DNA of 64,000 nucleotides, taken from the NCBI GenBank assembly GCA_028023455.1, contig JAQFVV010006200.1, forward strand, positions 2,923,738 to 2,987,737, in the 5' to 3' direction. This document shows, in pieces, positions 23,901 through 38,515 of this stretch. The notes below the pieces were generated by a model. The model saw only the letters and a list, made by a program, of their open reading frames with translations. It searched no databases and was not told the origin of the DNA. Position 1 is the first letter of the stretch. Every line of letters begins with the position of its first letter. This DNA comes from Epiperipatus broadwayi. Taxonomy: Eukaryota; Onychophora; Udeonychophora; Euonychophora; Peripatidae. The position numbers were made by a program, and so were the translations under genes.

Positions 23901-24576
23901 TCTGCGTGTGTGTGTGGGGAGGGAGGGTTGCTCTATGTTTGTTCAAATGTCATGGTGGGGTTTAAAAATATCACCTTTATTTTTTTGCTGCTGTTGTTTT
24001 TTCTATCGTGAATCTTTTTCATAATTTTTAGAATATAAAATGTGAAGTTCTGCAAAAAAAAATTACCAAATTAAAAAAGTTATAACAAACATAACCCCTC
24101 CTCCTTTATAGAGCATTCTGTTTAAGATTTAATCCAAATAAATTAATCAACTTGTAAATCATAAGTTAAAGGTAAATTTAATTTTAATATTTGCATCTTG
24201 CTAGGCACAGATGAGTTTATTGACTAATAATTTTGCATTGTTAATAATATTTATGTACATCTCATTTAAGATCAAATATTGTGTCATCAAATAAATGTTT
24301 TCTTTTTTTTAAATGTGTGTGAATTTGAAAATTTCATTTCATTACATTTCAGCGACAACTTTCGTTTTTTTATGCTGATTACTCTGTATATTTTTGTATG
24401 ATTTTTTTTATAATTTATATCAAATTAATTATAAGCAAGTTTAAGTTTGCAATAAATATGCATGTGTGTTTCCACACCCATATATATACAATTTATGCAT
24501 TATTTAATTATTTTTTTTCCTAGTAACGTTCACTATTAAATTAAATTTTTTTTTTTTTACCTCAAAATGTTTTCAG
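20961..24576 (+). other. Miro intron, no identified content
   Basis: AT-rich sequence with mononucleotide runs. Small open frames on both strands have no recognisable motif. A GTGTGTGT stretch lies near 23905. The acceptor TTTTCAG ends it at 24576. Confidence 0.5.
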
Positions 24577-24671
24577 ATTTACAACTTTAATGGATATAGC
24601 TCGTACAATGGAATATTTAGCTTATTTTGGTTATGTTTGTGGTGAAGAAAATCAACTTAGTGCTATTCAAG
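24577..24671 (+). CDS. RHOT1: Miro/RHOT exon: linker between EF-hands and C-terminal GTPase
   Basis: 95 nt completing the split codon of the previous exon. It encodes FTTLMDIARTMEYLAYFGYV then CGEENQLSAIQ, ending one base into a Val codon. The TTLMD..RTMEYLAYFGY pattern is the conserved helix that links the EF-hand block to the C-terminal GTPase domain of Miro. TTTTCAG acceptor and GTAGCC donor. Confidence 0.92.
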
Positions 24672-25079
24672 GTAGCCAAATTCAATAAGTGTCCTTTTTT
24701 TTTCTTTTTTTATTATGTAATATTACAAATTAAAAAAAAAAAAAAATTGCAAAATTAATCTGTCAAATATTATATGGCTTAAACTCAGCCCATTATGCAA
24801 TAGTAATATTTATCTTTAACCAAAGTCAATATGAACACTGAAAAATTGGAAGCTTGAGTTTGAAAATTTAATTTTTAAATGAATTAACTTGTGTTATGTA
24901 AAAAAAATCACTGGATAGAAATGGTTTTGATTAGCAATTTTTTGTTCCTGAATGAAAGATTAAATATCCAGAGATTCTTCATAGAAGTCCACTAATTTGA
25001 ATTGTATTACCATTATTTTGATATTTCTTGATTAGCTGTGTTTGAAGATAGATGTCAGTACTATATAAAATTTTGGTAA

Positions 25080-26530
25080 TTCAGAATGGGTTTAGTTTAG
25101 AGAAAATAATAAAGAATAATTTATTTATTGTATCTCGGTCCATTAAAATGTCATAAGGAAAATAAACTATTATTTGTTGTATTTTTAGATAGAGAAAAAG
25201 CTTATGATAGGGTTAAGTATTAATTGGGAAATGTAGAACCAATGAAAGTTGAAATTAGATTGAAATAGTGATATCCATTGCCATCTTTGTTATAAATTTT
25301 ATTTCTAAGAAAATCGGATAGGGATAGGAATATCTCCAATTGTTCCGACTTTTTTTTTTGCCAATGATATAATACTTAGATATGGAATTGTTATTAGAAA
25401 GGCATGATGAAGTATGAAAATTAAATTCAGTGAAGAAAAATTTCAAGTTTTAAGTGTTTAATGGGAAGGATAAAATTGAAGGATGGAAAATGGAAACTAT
25501 TTATCTTGAAGAAATGAAGCATTACAGATATTTAGTTACTTCATTAACTGAAAAAGAAATTATAACAATATTTGGAATTAGAACTAAGAAACAAAGCAAA
25601 AAATAGTAAGATTGGTATGTTTCTCATATAATTAATAGTAAGTATGTAAAATTATTTGAAAAGAGGTGTTATTGTCTGGTTTAATATTTGGAAGTAATGT
25701 GTTTCATATTGGCCTGGAAACTCAGAAATTTTTAAGACAGACTATAAAAAGAAGTAGATAGATATCCATTGGATAAAGAATGGTAGATGGCAGCAAATAA
25801 GGCAACTCTAAGTGAATGGAATCAGCTTTTTTTTTAATTTAGAGAATAAAAAATAAATTTAAAATATTTGGAAAGCTACAATATATGAATGAAAATAGAT
25901 TAAAAAAATAATATTTAATTAGATTATGTGGTGAGAGTAACAAACACAGATGGGAAGAAAGATTTTACTACATACCAAGTTAATAGAAAGACAATTTATT
26001 TCTATATATTTACATAAGAAATGGGATAGATATATTAGAAAAAAGTAATGAGAATTATGGAAGACGAATATGAATTTTTAAAAAAAATGTTTTGAGTTAT
26101 ATAAGAATTAAAATTACATAAAAATACAAAAAAAATGCATGATTTTAGATAACAGTGGCAAAAATGTGATATGGATTTGATTTTTAGATGAACTTTGTAT
26201 GAAAATGGGAGAATATTGAACATTTATTTTTGAAATGTAGAATGCTGAGAAGATCATTATAAATTATATGGACAGTTGGGGAAATTTAAAGAGAATGAAA
26301 GAAGTAGAGATTTTATGATTTTTTTTATTTAGATCTCTATAACGAAATTGAGGAATATAAAGTTAGAATAATGAAAGAATTCATCATTTTTTATTAAAAG
26401 GAAATAGGAGGAAGAAGAAAAATAAACCAGGACAAAAAAATAACTTGTATAATAAAGTGTAAATAGTAGATAAGTTTATTATAGTAAGTAGGGATTTTGA
26501 AGGGAGGGAATATTTAACTTGGCTTCATTT
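25080..26530 (+). pseudogene. LINE remnant in Miro intron
   Basis: Decayed non-LTR RT with LFVVFLDREKAYDRVK near 25165-25215, FFANDIILRYG near 25350-25385 (the FADD catalytic block with Asp to Asn), and KHYRYLVTSLTEKEI near 25515-25555. It ends with a cysteine/histidine-like IEHLFLKCRM near 26215-26245 that is common at LINE 3' ends. Numerous stops. It resembles the LINE at 15613-17900 in composition and motif wording, so it is probably the same family. Confidence 0.55.
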
Positions 26531-27529
<999 letters not shown>

Positions 27530-27757
27530 TAATATTTATAGTTATTTTACTATTTAATATAATGTGAAAAAAATCATTTTTTTATGTTGTATTATATTTA
27601 AAAAAATGAGTTTGTTAAGTTTTTTAACTCATGATTTTCAATTGTGTAACAAACAAAATAATTGTTTTGTGTGTATAAAAGAAAGGACTGTATTATTAAT
27701 GAATAGAATGTTGGATTCGATTGATTCATTAACTTATAGCTTTTTTTTTTTTTTTAG

Positions 27758-27796
27758 AGCGCTTTTCTTCATGGATTGCTAGGAAGAAATCTCGGA
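27758..27796 (+). CDS. RHOT1: Miro/RHOT micro-exon: end of P-loop
   Basis: Only 39 nt (13 codons, both borders phase 0), encoding SAFLHGLLGRNLG. The leading Ser completes the P-loop. The LLGRNL stretch matches vertebrate Miro at the same place. The long T tract with TAG acceptor at 27757 and GTAAGT donor support it. At 243 and 79 bp the flanking introns are the smallest cluster in the gene together with the one at 34263. Confidence 0.9.
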
Positions 27797-27875
27797 GTAA
27801 GTTTGTCATTTTTATTTACTGTAATTTAAAACTGTGATACATAATATAATAATTACTGGCTTTTTTTTTTTTAAG

Positions 27876-27959
27876 TGGCAAAATTCATTAAATAAGGAAC
27901 ATTTTTCCCGTTATACAGTTAATACTGTTCAAGTATATGGCCAAGAGAAATACCTTGTT
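27876..27959 (+). CDS. RHOT1: Miro/RHOT exon: C-terminal GTPase, switch region
   Basis: 84 nt, both borders phase 0. It encodes WQNSLNKEHFSRYTVNTVQV then YGQEKYLV. The NTVQVYGQEKYL block is highly conserved in Miro proteins and lies where switch I and the following strand occur in small GTPases. Acceptor TTTTAAG, donor GTGAGT. Confidence 0.93.
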
Positions 27960-30900
27960 GTGAGTATTCTCAATTTGTGTTTTAAGATGTTAAAATGTTG
28001 GTTTCCATGTTTTATTAGATTAAAAATGATATTATATTTTGTATTTGTATGAGTGATTAAAAACACTTTGTCAGGAGTAATTTATAATGTAATTCTGAGA
28101 GGATATAATAAAATAATGTAATTCTGAGATGTTATAATAAATTCTGTTAAGAAAAGGAACAGAGTGGCACAAAATGCCAGATTAACTCCAAGAATAAGAA
28201 TTAATAGTGTAATACCAGAAAATCACATATATGATAATGTGAGTAAACATGCACATATTCATTTAGACTAAATTTAATGTATTAGTAAATCTTAATTACA
28301 TTTTTTATTTTTTTGAGAAATGCATATATACAGTAGTCTGAAAACTGATAGATTTCTCAAATATATGAAACTATAGATTGTGGCTGATATTACATAGCCA
28401 TAGCAAAATTCCGAATCATGAATACAGACAGAACTTCTTTAATCATCATGCTTTTGTAATATGGTCATACCTATATTACTTTTCTCTAATGTATCACAGA
28501 AAAACACAAAAAATAATTTGATAAAAGAATTAGTGTATTTTTGCTGATCAATTCAGACAACATTAATGTAAAATTTTAATTTCTACAAATTATTCAAAAA
28601 TGATCCTGACTGATTGGTGGAATTTTTTGGATGTATGGACATATTTTACCATTGTATTGTTTTTGATATTGTGTGTTTGTTGACTGAACCTAATGACATA
28701 TTGAGCAGATCCTATAAGTAAAAAGCATATGCTATTATGCACGCACGTGTTCAAAAGTGTTTTACTACTCAGATACAATACAGTAACAGTAAACAAATGG
28801 ATTGTATTGTAAGTAAAGCTTGTTAATAAAACATGACTTATCTGCAGTATCTGATATAATTATTGTTTTTTTTGGGGGGGGGTAGTGGATATCACATCTC
28901 TACTGTAGTGAGAAAAGTATTAAAATTCTAAGTTATCCAATCTCAATTTTCCAAAAAGCTTAAAATTAGGAATGTAATTGAAGGGAATAGTATGTTTATT
29001 CAGAAAAGTGGACATTTTAGAACCCAAGAATTGATGAAATATCAATTCTGTGCCCAAATACTCTTCAAATCTTCTAAAGATTGAAAAACTCTGGCCATTA
29101 TTCATAGAAGATATTGTTTGAAAACGGGGGAATTTTAATAATCTAAACTTATATTAATATTCTAGGATTTACATCCTGAAATTTTTGTTTCTTTGAAATT
29201 TTTAAGTCAGCAGATATATGTACTGAAAATATACCTTAAAGTCCCATTAGTAAGATAGTTGATACAGATTATCAGAATAGAAGTAGAAGCTTCTCAGTTT
29301 ATGTCAAAACAAGCCTAATAATCAGAATTATTATTAGATACGTTCTTATTTAAGACTTCTGAGTATTGAATGATATCAAAACCACTGATAATATTAAGGA
29401 TCATCATAATTAATCCAGGAATTTCCAACACATAATTTCAATACTATAATTATATGCAGTCTTGCTTGTTATTTATATTGAAACATGAATTAAAATCATT
29501 AATTGTGAATAATAATGAGTTAAAAACCTTAAAAAATACTTCAAACTTTTTAAAGCAATAATGCTCAATCTTTTTTGATATGTGAACTACATTTTGTTTT
29601 ATGTAAACTCATTTTTCTATTCTTCAAAAATTTAAAAACATTTTTCCTATTTTTTTTCTTTTAATTTTTTTTTGTTATTTTTGCTCACCCAACTAAATCT
29701 TATCTTTTTTTCTTAATTGATCTTTTTCTTTATTTTCAACAAGCTGCTCAATACTATATCCCATATTCACATATATGATAGATTGTTTTCTTTTCTTCAT
29801 TTCTTTGACACTAGAGTCAGCAATTACTTCCTCGTCTATTTTTATATATCTGTGGTTCCAATATTTTGTTTTGATATTACATTATTGCACATTTTATGGG
29901 GTACTTTTAAATCCTTTTTTTTTTTTGTTATTTTATTAATTTACATAAATATATTGAAATGTAATTTTCATCTGATTTCTTTGTGTATTTTAACCAGATT
30001 ATCTGACATTCTTTTCAAATAATCTAATGAAAAATTATTATAACAAATATATTCGAGTAAATAGTATTTTGCCTATATGTGTTGAATGTAAATTCTATTA
30101 AAATAAATCATGGGTAGATATGTTATTTCAGTGCTTGTTTTATTTCTCATTAATATTTTGAAAGAATAAACTAGCTTCCAAACTTTTTGTATTTCTTATA
30201 CGAAAAGTACCAATCAATTTTTTTTATAAAACTTTGTTCATTAAGCACATATTTTCTCCATGTGCATATCTTTATACTTCTAACTGAATCTTATTCAAAT
30301 TTGTCAAAGATTTAATGTGTCATTAAATGAAGTTTGGATCTACTACTTTTTCTCTGCAGTAATTAATCACGACTCACCCATCTTCAAGTTTTAAACTTTT
30401 TTTTTCATTTACATGTATGTTGTATTTTATTTTCTCTTTTTTTTTTTCTACTTTTCTGCATACAAATATGTACTTTTATCTAATCTACAATCTTTATATA
30501 ATCTTCACCTCTATTATTTTTATCAGAATAAAAATATGGCTCTAATTCTATTATCCCATTTGTTACTGGTCTGTAAGTAAATTAAATTTCTATTTTCTTT
30601 AAAAATGAACCACTCTCTTGTAAATTTTTTTCTGAAATATATATTTCATTTACAATTTATATTGAAAAATTTGATTCTAGTCTTGACATCATTTCACTTC
30701 TCAAATCATTTAATATTTTAAATTCATGTTTTTTTGTACTTTTTTTTAAAATTCTTATCACTGAAATTTGTTCTTCATTCTTTTAAGGTGTTACTGCTAA
30801 TTATTTATTCAAATTTTCTACCCTTTTGAATATTAAAAAACTCACATAATTCTGCCATTTTATTCAATTTATTTATATACATATTTTCTAGTCTTATTAC

Positions 30901-31180
30901 ACTATATAAATAATTATTTTCATTTTTTTTTTCATTCTTAATATAAGCTTTCTTTTTGTGTAAAAATTTATAATAAATGTGGAAGGTTTATTCACTTCTA
31001 TATTAAATTGTAATTTGTTTCTTTGGAAAATTTTAGGTTTCAACAATAATTTTATTAAACTTTGTTTTTTCCCTTTTGTTTAAATAGCTCAATTTTTAAA
31101 GTTACATCAATCATTTGTAATTTATACTTAAGTATCAAAGTTTATACATTACTAATATATCTGCAAAAAACTTTCTAAGT
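27960..31180 (+). other. Miro intron, first part, with T-rich decayed repeat
   Basis: A small tandem pair (GTAATTCTGAGA, 28090 and 28117) occurs. 29580-31130 is T-rich on the + strand. Read on the minus strand it has the A-rich texture of the LINEs nearby, but I could not confirm a motif. No exon is seen. Confidence 0.4.
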
Positions 31181-31499
31181 TCTATCTTCAGATTGCTAGA
31201 ACACAGCTCAATATAGAAAAATAAAAACAATGCAATACTGCTACCGTTGTGTGGCCTTTTATATTAAAGACTTGGTGGTTGCTTGAGCAGGGACCAAGTT
31301 GCAGCATGGAGGTCTGTCTGGAGGCACAATTCTGCAAATCCCTATCTTTAAGTTGCTTAAGTTTGTTTATAAATGTTGGGGATATCACCTGGTACTATTT
31401 TCTAGAATAAAAGTACATTGGGTACATCAAAATGCAAATAGTATAAATGTTTTAGCCTGGACTGTGGGTGTAGCAGACTTTTGATATGAGCTTTTTATT

Positions 31500-33330
31500 T
31501 GCTGAATTGAAAGTTTTGGTTGCCTATATGTATTTAGGATGAGATCACTGATTTTGTTCAAGGCTTGTCACAAGTAGAAAATATGTTACTGTATTTCTTC
31601 AGCAGCATGTTAAGTCTGACTAGGAAATCAGATAATTTTGGCTCAAGTGATCATCTTCAGAATTTTCATAGTAGTTGTTTATTGTTGATCCCTGACATGG
31701 GGAATTTAGAGAGGAAGCAGTGTTGAGGTATACAAGGTGTGTATTTGCCAGGATGTGTATTTATCAACAGGATGTAGAGGTATTTGAATATATACTTTGT
31801 ACTGATTTAATAACAGATGCGAGGTATCCAGATGTTGGTAGAGACGTGTCGAGGTGTTATAGGAATTAGACATTAGAGTGTGCTGAAACAACTAAAAGTA
31901 GAGTTAATTAGATTAACTGCCCTGAATTCTGAAAGTTTCATTGTTATGAAATCCCAATGCAGTTTAAATAAATGGTTGACTAAGCTGTTTCCAATATATG
32001 GAAACTTCCTCCCTTCTCCACAGAAGCTTGTTGCAAAGGGAGGAAATACTTTTGTGAATTTAATTAAGGTAGGTAATAATTTATATTAAACAAATGGATT
32101 TTTGAATAAATGGAAAGGTACGCCTTGGATAAGGAAATAGTAATTTTTAAGCAAGTGGTCTTTAAATTTGTTTTGTATGTTTTGCCTCATTTCATGTGCC
32201 CCCAAATAAAATGGGAAGCCAAAAAATGTGAAGGGTTTTGCTTTAATGGTTTGTGAGTGCCTATGCAACAGTTTTGTTATGATTACACTTTAATTTGTGA
32301 GTGGATATGAAGTTTTGAAGAATTTTTTGAAGCATTGGCATTTGTTTGTATGAAGAAAGAAAGACAGGTATGTCATCCATATATGCAATACATGAGATGA
32401 ACTGTTCTGTATGGAGAATATGGAATCCAGTTATTTTCTGTTGAATTTGTATTAGAAGTGGATAGATGTAATATGTAAATAGAAGCGAGCTTAACAGTGG
32501 TTCTTATGAAATGGATCAAATAGAAGATGAACGATTTTGAATTTCTTCCATTGAGGTTAATATGTATCTCATAGCTTAGTAGTAGGTTGGTGATTAAATA
32601 TATGAGTGTAGTTTGTATTATAGTTTCAACAAGCATATCTATTAAGTTTTAATGTGAACTCAATGTCAACCTGTACAACCATGGTTGCATATTTTTTTCT
32701 TTTCTTGCACAGCATTTTGAATTGTTTTAAACATAAGTGCAGCTTGTCATTGTTGATGAACATTTCTTAGCAAACTGGATTGGAGGAAGCAAGTGTGCCT
32801 TTAATCGTCTTTTATGATTTTTTCCAAGATTTTTATAGCTAGTAGACCCATGGAAATAGGCTGAAGGTTAGAAAGTGTAGATATTGATGTTGGCTTTTTG
32901 ATTAATGGAACAAAAGGCATTTGATTGGATATATTTTCTGTAATAGTAAGGCCATAGCAATAATTGGCTAAGATGAGAGAATATAAAATTGGGTTTTCCA
33001 TGAGTTCCTGGATGTCATGCTTTGTGAATAGTTGCCAACTTATCATTAAAGTGATCAACACAGACTGGTGCATCTGCTTCTGGAGGTAGTTTAAAGGCGT
33101 GATGTGATTGTAGCTTTTTCTGGAAATGTTATAAAATAGAATAGATCATATTGTGACCAGCGAAGGTGACCTCTTTGATTTGCGGTGTCATTGAGACTTG
33201 TCTTGGAGAAGTAGCCTAATGCCCATTTAATATATCCCCAAAAGTCTTAAGTGTGTTGGTGATTCCGAATCCGATTTTAGCTTTTTTGATTGCAAGATAC
33301 TCTGTGACATATTTTATTATATGTTTGTAT
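31500..33330 (-). pseudogene. LINE remnant, minus strand, with YMDD motif
   Basis: Reading leftwards with frameshifts: KKPTSISTLSNLQPISMGLL then AIKILEKII (33000-32825), the RT block that in families reads NYRPISL...KILE. Then LLPPIQF near 32785 and YMDDIPVFLSSYKQMPMLQK near 32385-32330, with the RT active site YxDD intact. Next come GFPFYLG near 32210 and a decayed tail (about 31960-31700) resembling the post-RT region of Jockey/CR1-type LINEs. It is clearly a different family from the A-rich + strand LINEs. Interrupted by stops, so not functional. Confidence 0.6.
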
Positions 33331-34142
33331 AAGATTATATATCTGCTGATAAAGATAGGATTTGCCATGGCTATTCACTTGTGAATCTCATCAGTCATTG
33401 CAAGTAGATAAGAGGGAAGAATGGATCGCCGTGGAGTGGAGTATTTTCAATATAAAACAAAAACTACCAAAAATGTCTAATAATATTTATTATAAGTCTA
33501 AGAACTTCTTGTTCATGTTTAATATATATTACTAAAACATTTAAATAAAGCTTTAAAATGAGTATGTATTAATAATTTATGTGAAAATTCACAAAGATTG
33601 AGGACATTAAAATTTTTATAAATCAAAACTGCTATCATTAAACAACAAAATTTTAAATTTTTTAAAAACTAATCCACCTCACTGTTAATTTGTAAAGAAT
33701 ATATAAAATAATATCTTTAATATTGAATAATATTACAAATATCTTAGATATCATTATTTTTAAATATAAAATACTAATTGTGGAAGTTTTACAAGATTTA
33801 GAAAGAGACCATTTTGAGATGGATAAGTAAGAAAATTTGCTAGAATGATAAAGAGAAACTACTGATTAGAAATTCTGGAATAAATTCAGATATCATTTTG
33901 TGCAGTGAATTGATTATCTTTGAAAATGATGATAAATAATGATTTTTTTTTTAACAGCATAAAACTTTTTTAAAAAAATAAAAATTATTAAGATGAACCT
34001 GAATGATTTTATCATGAAAGATTTGTTTTGCTAATTATTAACATTTATCATATCACAGTTTTATTGTGGCTTATTTGTATTAAAAGATAAAAATGCAATC
34101 AGTTGTTGGTATATTAATAAAATCTAATGTTTATTTTTTTAG
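33331..34142 (+). other. Miro intron, unassigned
   Basis: AT-rich; nothing recognised. A stretch near 33820-33900 loosely resembles bases 75-170. The acceptor TTTTTTTAG ends it at 34142. Confidence 0.4.
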
Positions 34143-34280
<138 letters not shown>

Positions 34281-34383
34281 TAATTAAATTTTAACATTGA
34301 ACATATGTATGATTAAATATTTTTTTATTTTCATTTGTGTAACAATTGAAATTATATATTTTTAATTATTTTTTTTTTTATAG

Positions 34384-34580
34384 AAATACTTTGCTGATAA
34401 TAAACTTCCATGTCTAGTAGTGGGTGCAAAATCTGATCTTCATGATGTTAAACAAGATAGTGAATTGCAGCCAGCCTCTTTTTGTGTCAAAAATAAATTG
34501 CCACCTCCCCAACTGTTTACAGTCAAAGATAAAATAAGCAAAGACGTGTATGTAAAGCTTGCTACTATGGCTGCATATCC
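34384..34580 (+). CDS. RHOT1: Miro/RHOT exon: guanine-specificity region
   Basis: 197 nt. It encodes KYFADNKLPCLVVGAKSDLH, the guanine-specificity motif in the Miro form (AKSD in place of NKxD). It continues with a conserved helix (FCVKNKLPPPQLF) and KDVYVKLATMAAYP. The final codon is split (CC, then A on the next exon). Acceptor TATAG after a long T run, donor GTAAGT. The preceding intron is only 121 bp and the following one 18,708 bp. Confidence 0.94.
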
Positions 34581-36198
34581 GTAAGTCTTTATTAGTAGAA
34601 ATTGTAATTTTAGAGGTAGGACTTGACTGATTTGTAGTTTTGTTAGAATGGTTTTTATTGACCAGGTTTGTACTTGTTTCAGCAACTTGAAGCGTTTGGT
34701 TCACATCCTGTTGCTGCGGCCTACACCTACGTGGTTCACTGAGCAGTTGAGGTTCGGATCATTTGCTTGCTTTTTGCACTTCTTGCATGGTTTCTCACTC
34801 TACTGGCTTGACGCTGGAGGTTCAAAAAGCAATCAGACTTTAATAATTAGGGAGTAAAGATTTTTTTTACTAGCATTAACATCCAAATAATTTAAAGCTG
34901 TTTATTAAATAGCTGCCATCTTTTCTTCTTCTTTTTAATGTATTTAATACAAATATCTCTGATAGCATGTTTGGTACATATTCGGATTAAAAAGCTAACA
35001 TTTATTAACGCTGATATTTATTTCTATTATCATTTTTCTTTCTGAATATTGATTAATAGATTTTGTTGATCAATTGTAAGTACTTTTTTTTTTTTTGCAG
35101 GAGATATTTTTTGAAAGAAAAAATATAAACTGCATTTTTTTTTTTATGATGATGATAATAATTAATATATAAGTAAAATATAAATTTGATATTCAGTTTT
35201 ATATATCCAAATTTTTCTTTTATAATAACTATTCAATTGTTTATATAGAATCAGTAATTGTTATTCATAACAAATTGAACAATTTATAAATAGTTCATAA
35301 TTTTGGATGATTCACATTGTTTGAGAATGTTGTGAATGTAGTCTTCACATTTTTGCACAATTAAACATTTATAGAACTGTGATAAAACTCAGTTTCACAA
35401 AATGGAATATACATAGAATGGATGTTTGTAAAATAAGCTATTTTAAATGTGATCAACTGTAGAACCTTAAAGTTTAATACATCTAACTATTACAGCATAT
35501 ACTTTTTTTTTTCCACTATCTTTAGTAGTATCTATTTAAAAAGTGCATTTTATCTGACAACTTAAACTATAATTATATTATAACATGAGCTGATTGTAAA
35601 CTTGAAATAAAATGATATATTTATAGCTTAAATGTAAAAATTTAGAATTAATCAAGGATGGATGAAATACAGTTATGGTCTCTATATAACACTCACATGT
35701 GAATTTTAATTGTAATAACTCGTGTAAAAAGAATATTGCCAAAAAAAATTAAGAAAGTTTATTGATATGAACTAAATTTTTGTCTTTTGACAGAATTATA
35801 TTCTATAGCAGATTTTAATACCAATTACAAGATTTTTTTTTAACATGTGTGTTTGGGGGGAGGGGTAAAATATTGTGGAACTTTTGCTTAAATATTATAA
35901 ACGCAAGGCAGTATTCGGTTATTTTTTTTTTTTAAATTGAATGTAAAAGATAACTTTTGCATTTATTTTTAATCTATATCTTTGGTTTTTAATTCCTCCA
36001 TCCCACCCCTGGTAAAACAGTCGATAGATTCCTAAAAAAAATGCAATATCATGGTAATTCATGTTATATCAAACAAAGAACTAATACAAAAAACAGGATT
36101 AGCTTCCAAAAGTTTAAAAAAACCAACTATACTATATATATTTCATAACTAAGAGAAATATGTTTATTAATGATTTAACAGCATGGAACAAAGTAATC
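34581..36198 (+). other. Start of the 18.7-kb last Miro intron
   Basis: A frame at 34648-34857 starts just past the exon and has no family resemblance. The rest is AT-rich with T runs and a G-rich patch near 35860. No exon is seen. Confidence 0.45.
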
Positions 36199-36729
36199 TG
36201 GTATACCAGCGGTTACAGGTCGCAACCCCTTTAAGGGTCGAACAACTCTTTTACATGGGTCGCCCACATATGAGTAGTTGGTGTGATGTCATTATCGTGC
36301 CAACTTCATTCCATATAACTACAGTGTATTTGACAGAGTTAACACCATAATGTATTTTTGCAAACCAGTCACATATATGTAGAGAGCAGCTAATATGTTG
36401 AAGGCAGCAGTATTGGAAATAAAACTACACTTCATGAATTATAATTACTGGTTAAATTTAAAATCATCAACTACTGCAAAAAAATATATGTAACATGGAA
36501 ACTTAATGTGAATGCTGATCGATTTTTTTATATTCAGTTGTGGTTGGTGTGAATATTGCCTCCTTGTGTTAGCAGCAGGTATGTAAAAAAAAAAAAAAAC
36601 CAGTACAGAAAATGGTAAATCATAGGAAACTTTAATAAACTGTATTGACTGAAATATGCCATGTATCATCTTTTGTATTATTAAAGTTATTGTAATATAT
36701 TATTTTTATTAGTAAACCATCTCATGATA

Positions 36730-38515
36730 ATGGATCATGCAGAGAATAATGTTAAGAAAAGAAAATATAGTGAGGATTTTTTGCAGTATGGTTTTACATC
36801 AATAATTACAGCAGGAATTGAGAAACCGTAATGTGTTATTTGTTGTGAAGTTCTATCAGCTGAATCTATGAAGCCGAACAAACTAAAACGCCATTTTGAT
36901 AACAAGCATCCGAACTTTGCCGGCAAGGATACCAACTATTTTAAAAGCAAAACTGATGGACTCAAGAAAGTCATACTTGATAGCAGCTATTGAAACTTCG
37001 TATTTGGTGGCACTTAGAATCGCCAGAGCTAAGAAACCTCACACCATTGCTGTGGATTTACTATTGCCAGCGGCCAAAGTCATTGTTCGAGTTATGATCA
37101 GAGACTAATTTGTTATGAAATTGATTGCAATTTCCTTATCTAAATGACACTTCAGAGAAGAATAGATATATCTGTTGATATTCTTGATCAGATAATCCAG
37201 GAAATTAAATCTGCACCACTTTCAATATTTAGTATCCAGCTTGATGAATGTACAGATATTACAAATTGCTCTTAGTTATTGGTTTATGTGAAGTATATTA
37301 ATGATGCTGACTTTAAATATGAGTTTCCTTTTTGCAAACCTTTTGAATTAAAAACTGCTGCACCTGATGTATTTTGCAGTTGGTTCATTTCTGAAAGAAC
37401 ATACGATCTCATGGGAAAAATTTTTTGGTATTTGCTCCAGCAATGCTAGGATGTCGATCTGGATTTAATGAGTCACCAAAAGTCATTGGAGCTCACTGTA
37501 TGATTCATCAGCAAATATTAGCAACAAAGGCGCTGCCACAAGAGTTACAAGAAGTAATGAAAAGCATCATAAATTGTGTCAATTTTATAAAAGCAAGCCC
37601 TTTAAATAGTCTACTGTTTTTGGTACTGTATAACAAGTTGAATGCTTCGAACAATGCTCTGTTATTTCATACTGAAGTAAGATGGCTGTCAATAGGAAAG
37701 GTTTTGAAATGTGGTTTTGAGCTTCGTGATGAACTCAAAATGTTTTTAGATCAGAAGGCAAGACCGCAATTCGAAGCACTTTTTTGGTGACAAAAATGAA
37801 CTGCAGAAAATGGTTTACTTGGTTGACATCTTTCACTGCAAAGATCAAGTGCAACATGCTCGATATGTCTGAAAAGATCTGATCATTCTAAACTTTGGCA
37901 AAAAAAAATTGGATGAAAACAAAATTTACATGTTGCCTACTTCATCTGCTTTCTTTGAAAAACATGTCATTGAACCGGCAAAAAGATTACAATGATAATT
38001 TCTGTGAAAAAATACTTGCACATACTTGCAGATGAAATTTCATCGTATTTTCCAAATCTACCTAATACCCCATTTGCACTTGCCAGAAGCCCATTCACAG
38101 TCAAAGTTGAAGATGTTCCTGAGATAGCACAAGAGGAGGAGTTTATTGGACTTATTAATAACGATGCGTCCCATTCACAGTCAAAGTTGAAGATGTTCCT
38201 GGGACAGCACAAGAAGAGGAGTTTATTGGACTTATTAATAACGATGCGGCGAGAACTGATTTTTCTACAACGCCAGTTATAAAATTCTGGATCGAGTATT
38301 TGCAGTTATATCCTGCTCTATCTGAAACAGTGTTGCGCTACCTTCTTCCATTTCCAACAACATTTCTTTGTGAAATAGGTTTTTCCAGCTTGTTGCTTAT
38401 AAAGTCTAAATATAGAAGTAGATTCGTGGAAGATGAGCTGCGTTGTGCTCTTGCAAAGACTGACCCAATAATTTCTGATCTGATGAGAAATAAACAATCT
38501 CAACCTTTACACTGA
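36730..38515 (+). pseudogene. hAT transposase pseudogene, ZBED5-like
   Basis: It starts with an ATG at 36730 and a BED zinc finger (CVICCEVL, then KLKRHFDNKHP), with an in-frame TAA at 36829-36831 just before the first Cys. It continues in another frame (ETSYLVALRIARAKKPHTIA, then LLLPAAK), and in a third (SIFSIQLDECTDI), which contains the expected first catalytic Asp block of hAT enzymes. The C-terminal hAT dimerisation region is well kept: FPTTFLCEIGFSSLLLIKSK near 38351-38410, then LRCALAKTDP. Several frameshifts, stops and an 80-bp duplication inactivate it. Domain order and length fit ZBED5/SCAND3-like transposases. Confidence 0.8.
38090..38249. repeat. 80-bp tandem duplication in the hAT pseudogene
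   Basis: CCCATTCACAGTCAAAGTTG starts at 38090 and again at 38170, and the copies match almost throughout to AACGATGCG. The period of 80 is not a multiple of three, so the event itself shifted the frame. Confidence 0.9.

Noticed and set aside
29717-30022. Hydrophobic 101-residue frame on the + strand
   Set aside because: It is in a T-rich tract. F/I/L/Y richness follows from base composition, and the frames at 26744, 47358, 47533 and 57095 behave the same way.
33800-33910. Similarity to bases 75-170 suggesting a shared SINE
   Set aside because: The match is short and broken (GATAAGTAAGAAAATTTGCT against GATAAAGTAAGGAAATTTGC); not enough to define a family.
34648-34857. Open frame just after the GTPase exon, possible alternative Miro exon
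   Set aside because: No acceptor and reading phase that continue the protein, and the sequence does not resemble a Miro C-terminus.
37967-38503. Minus-strand frames over the hAT element
   Set aside because: They are complements of the + strand transposase remnant, whose hAT dimerisation block is recognisable.
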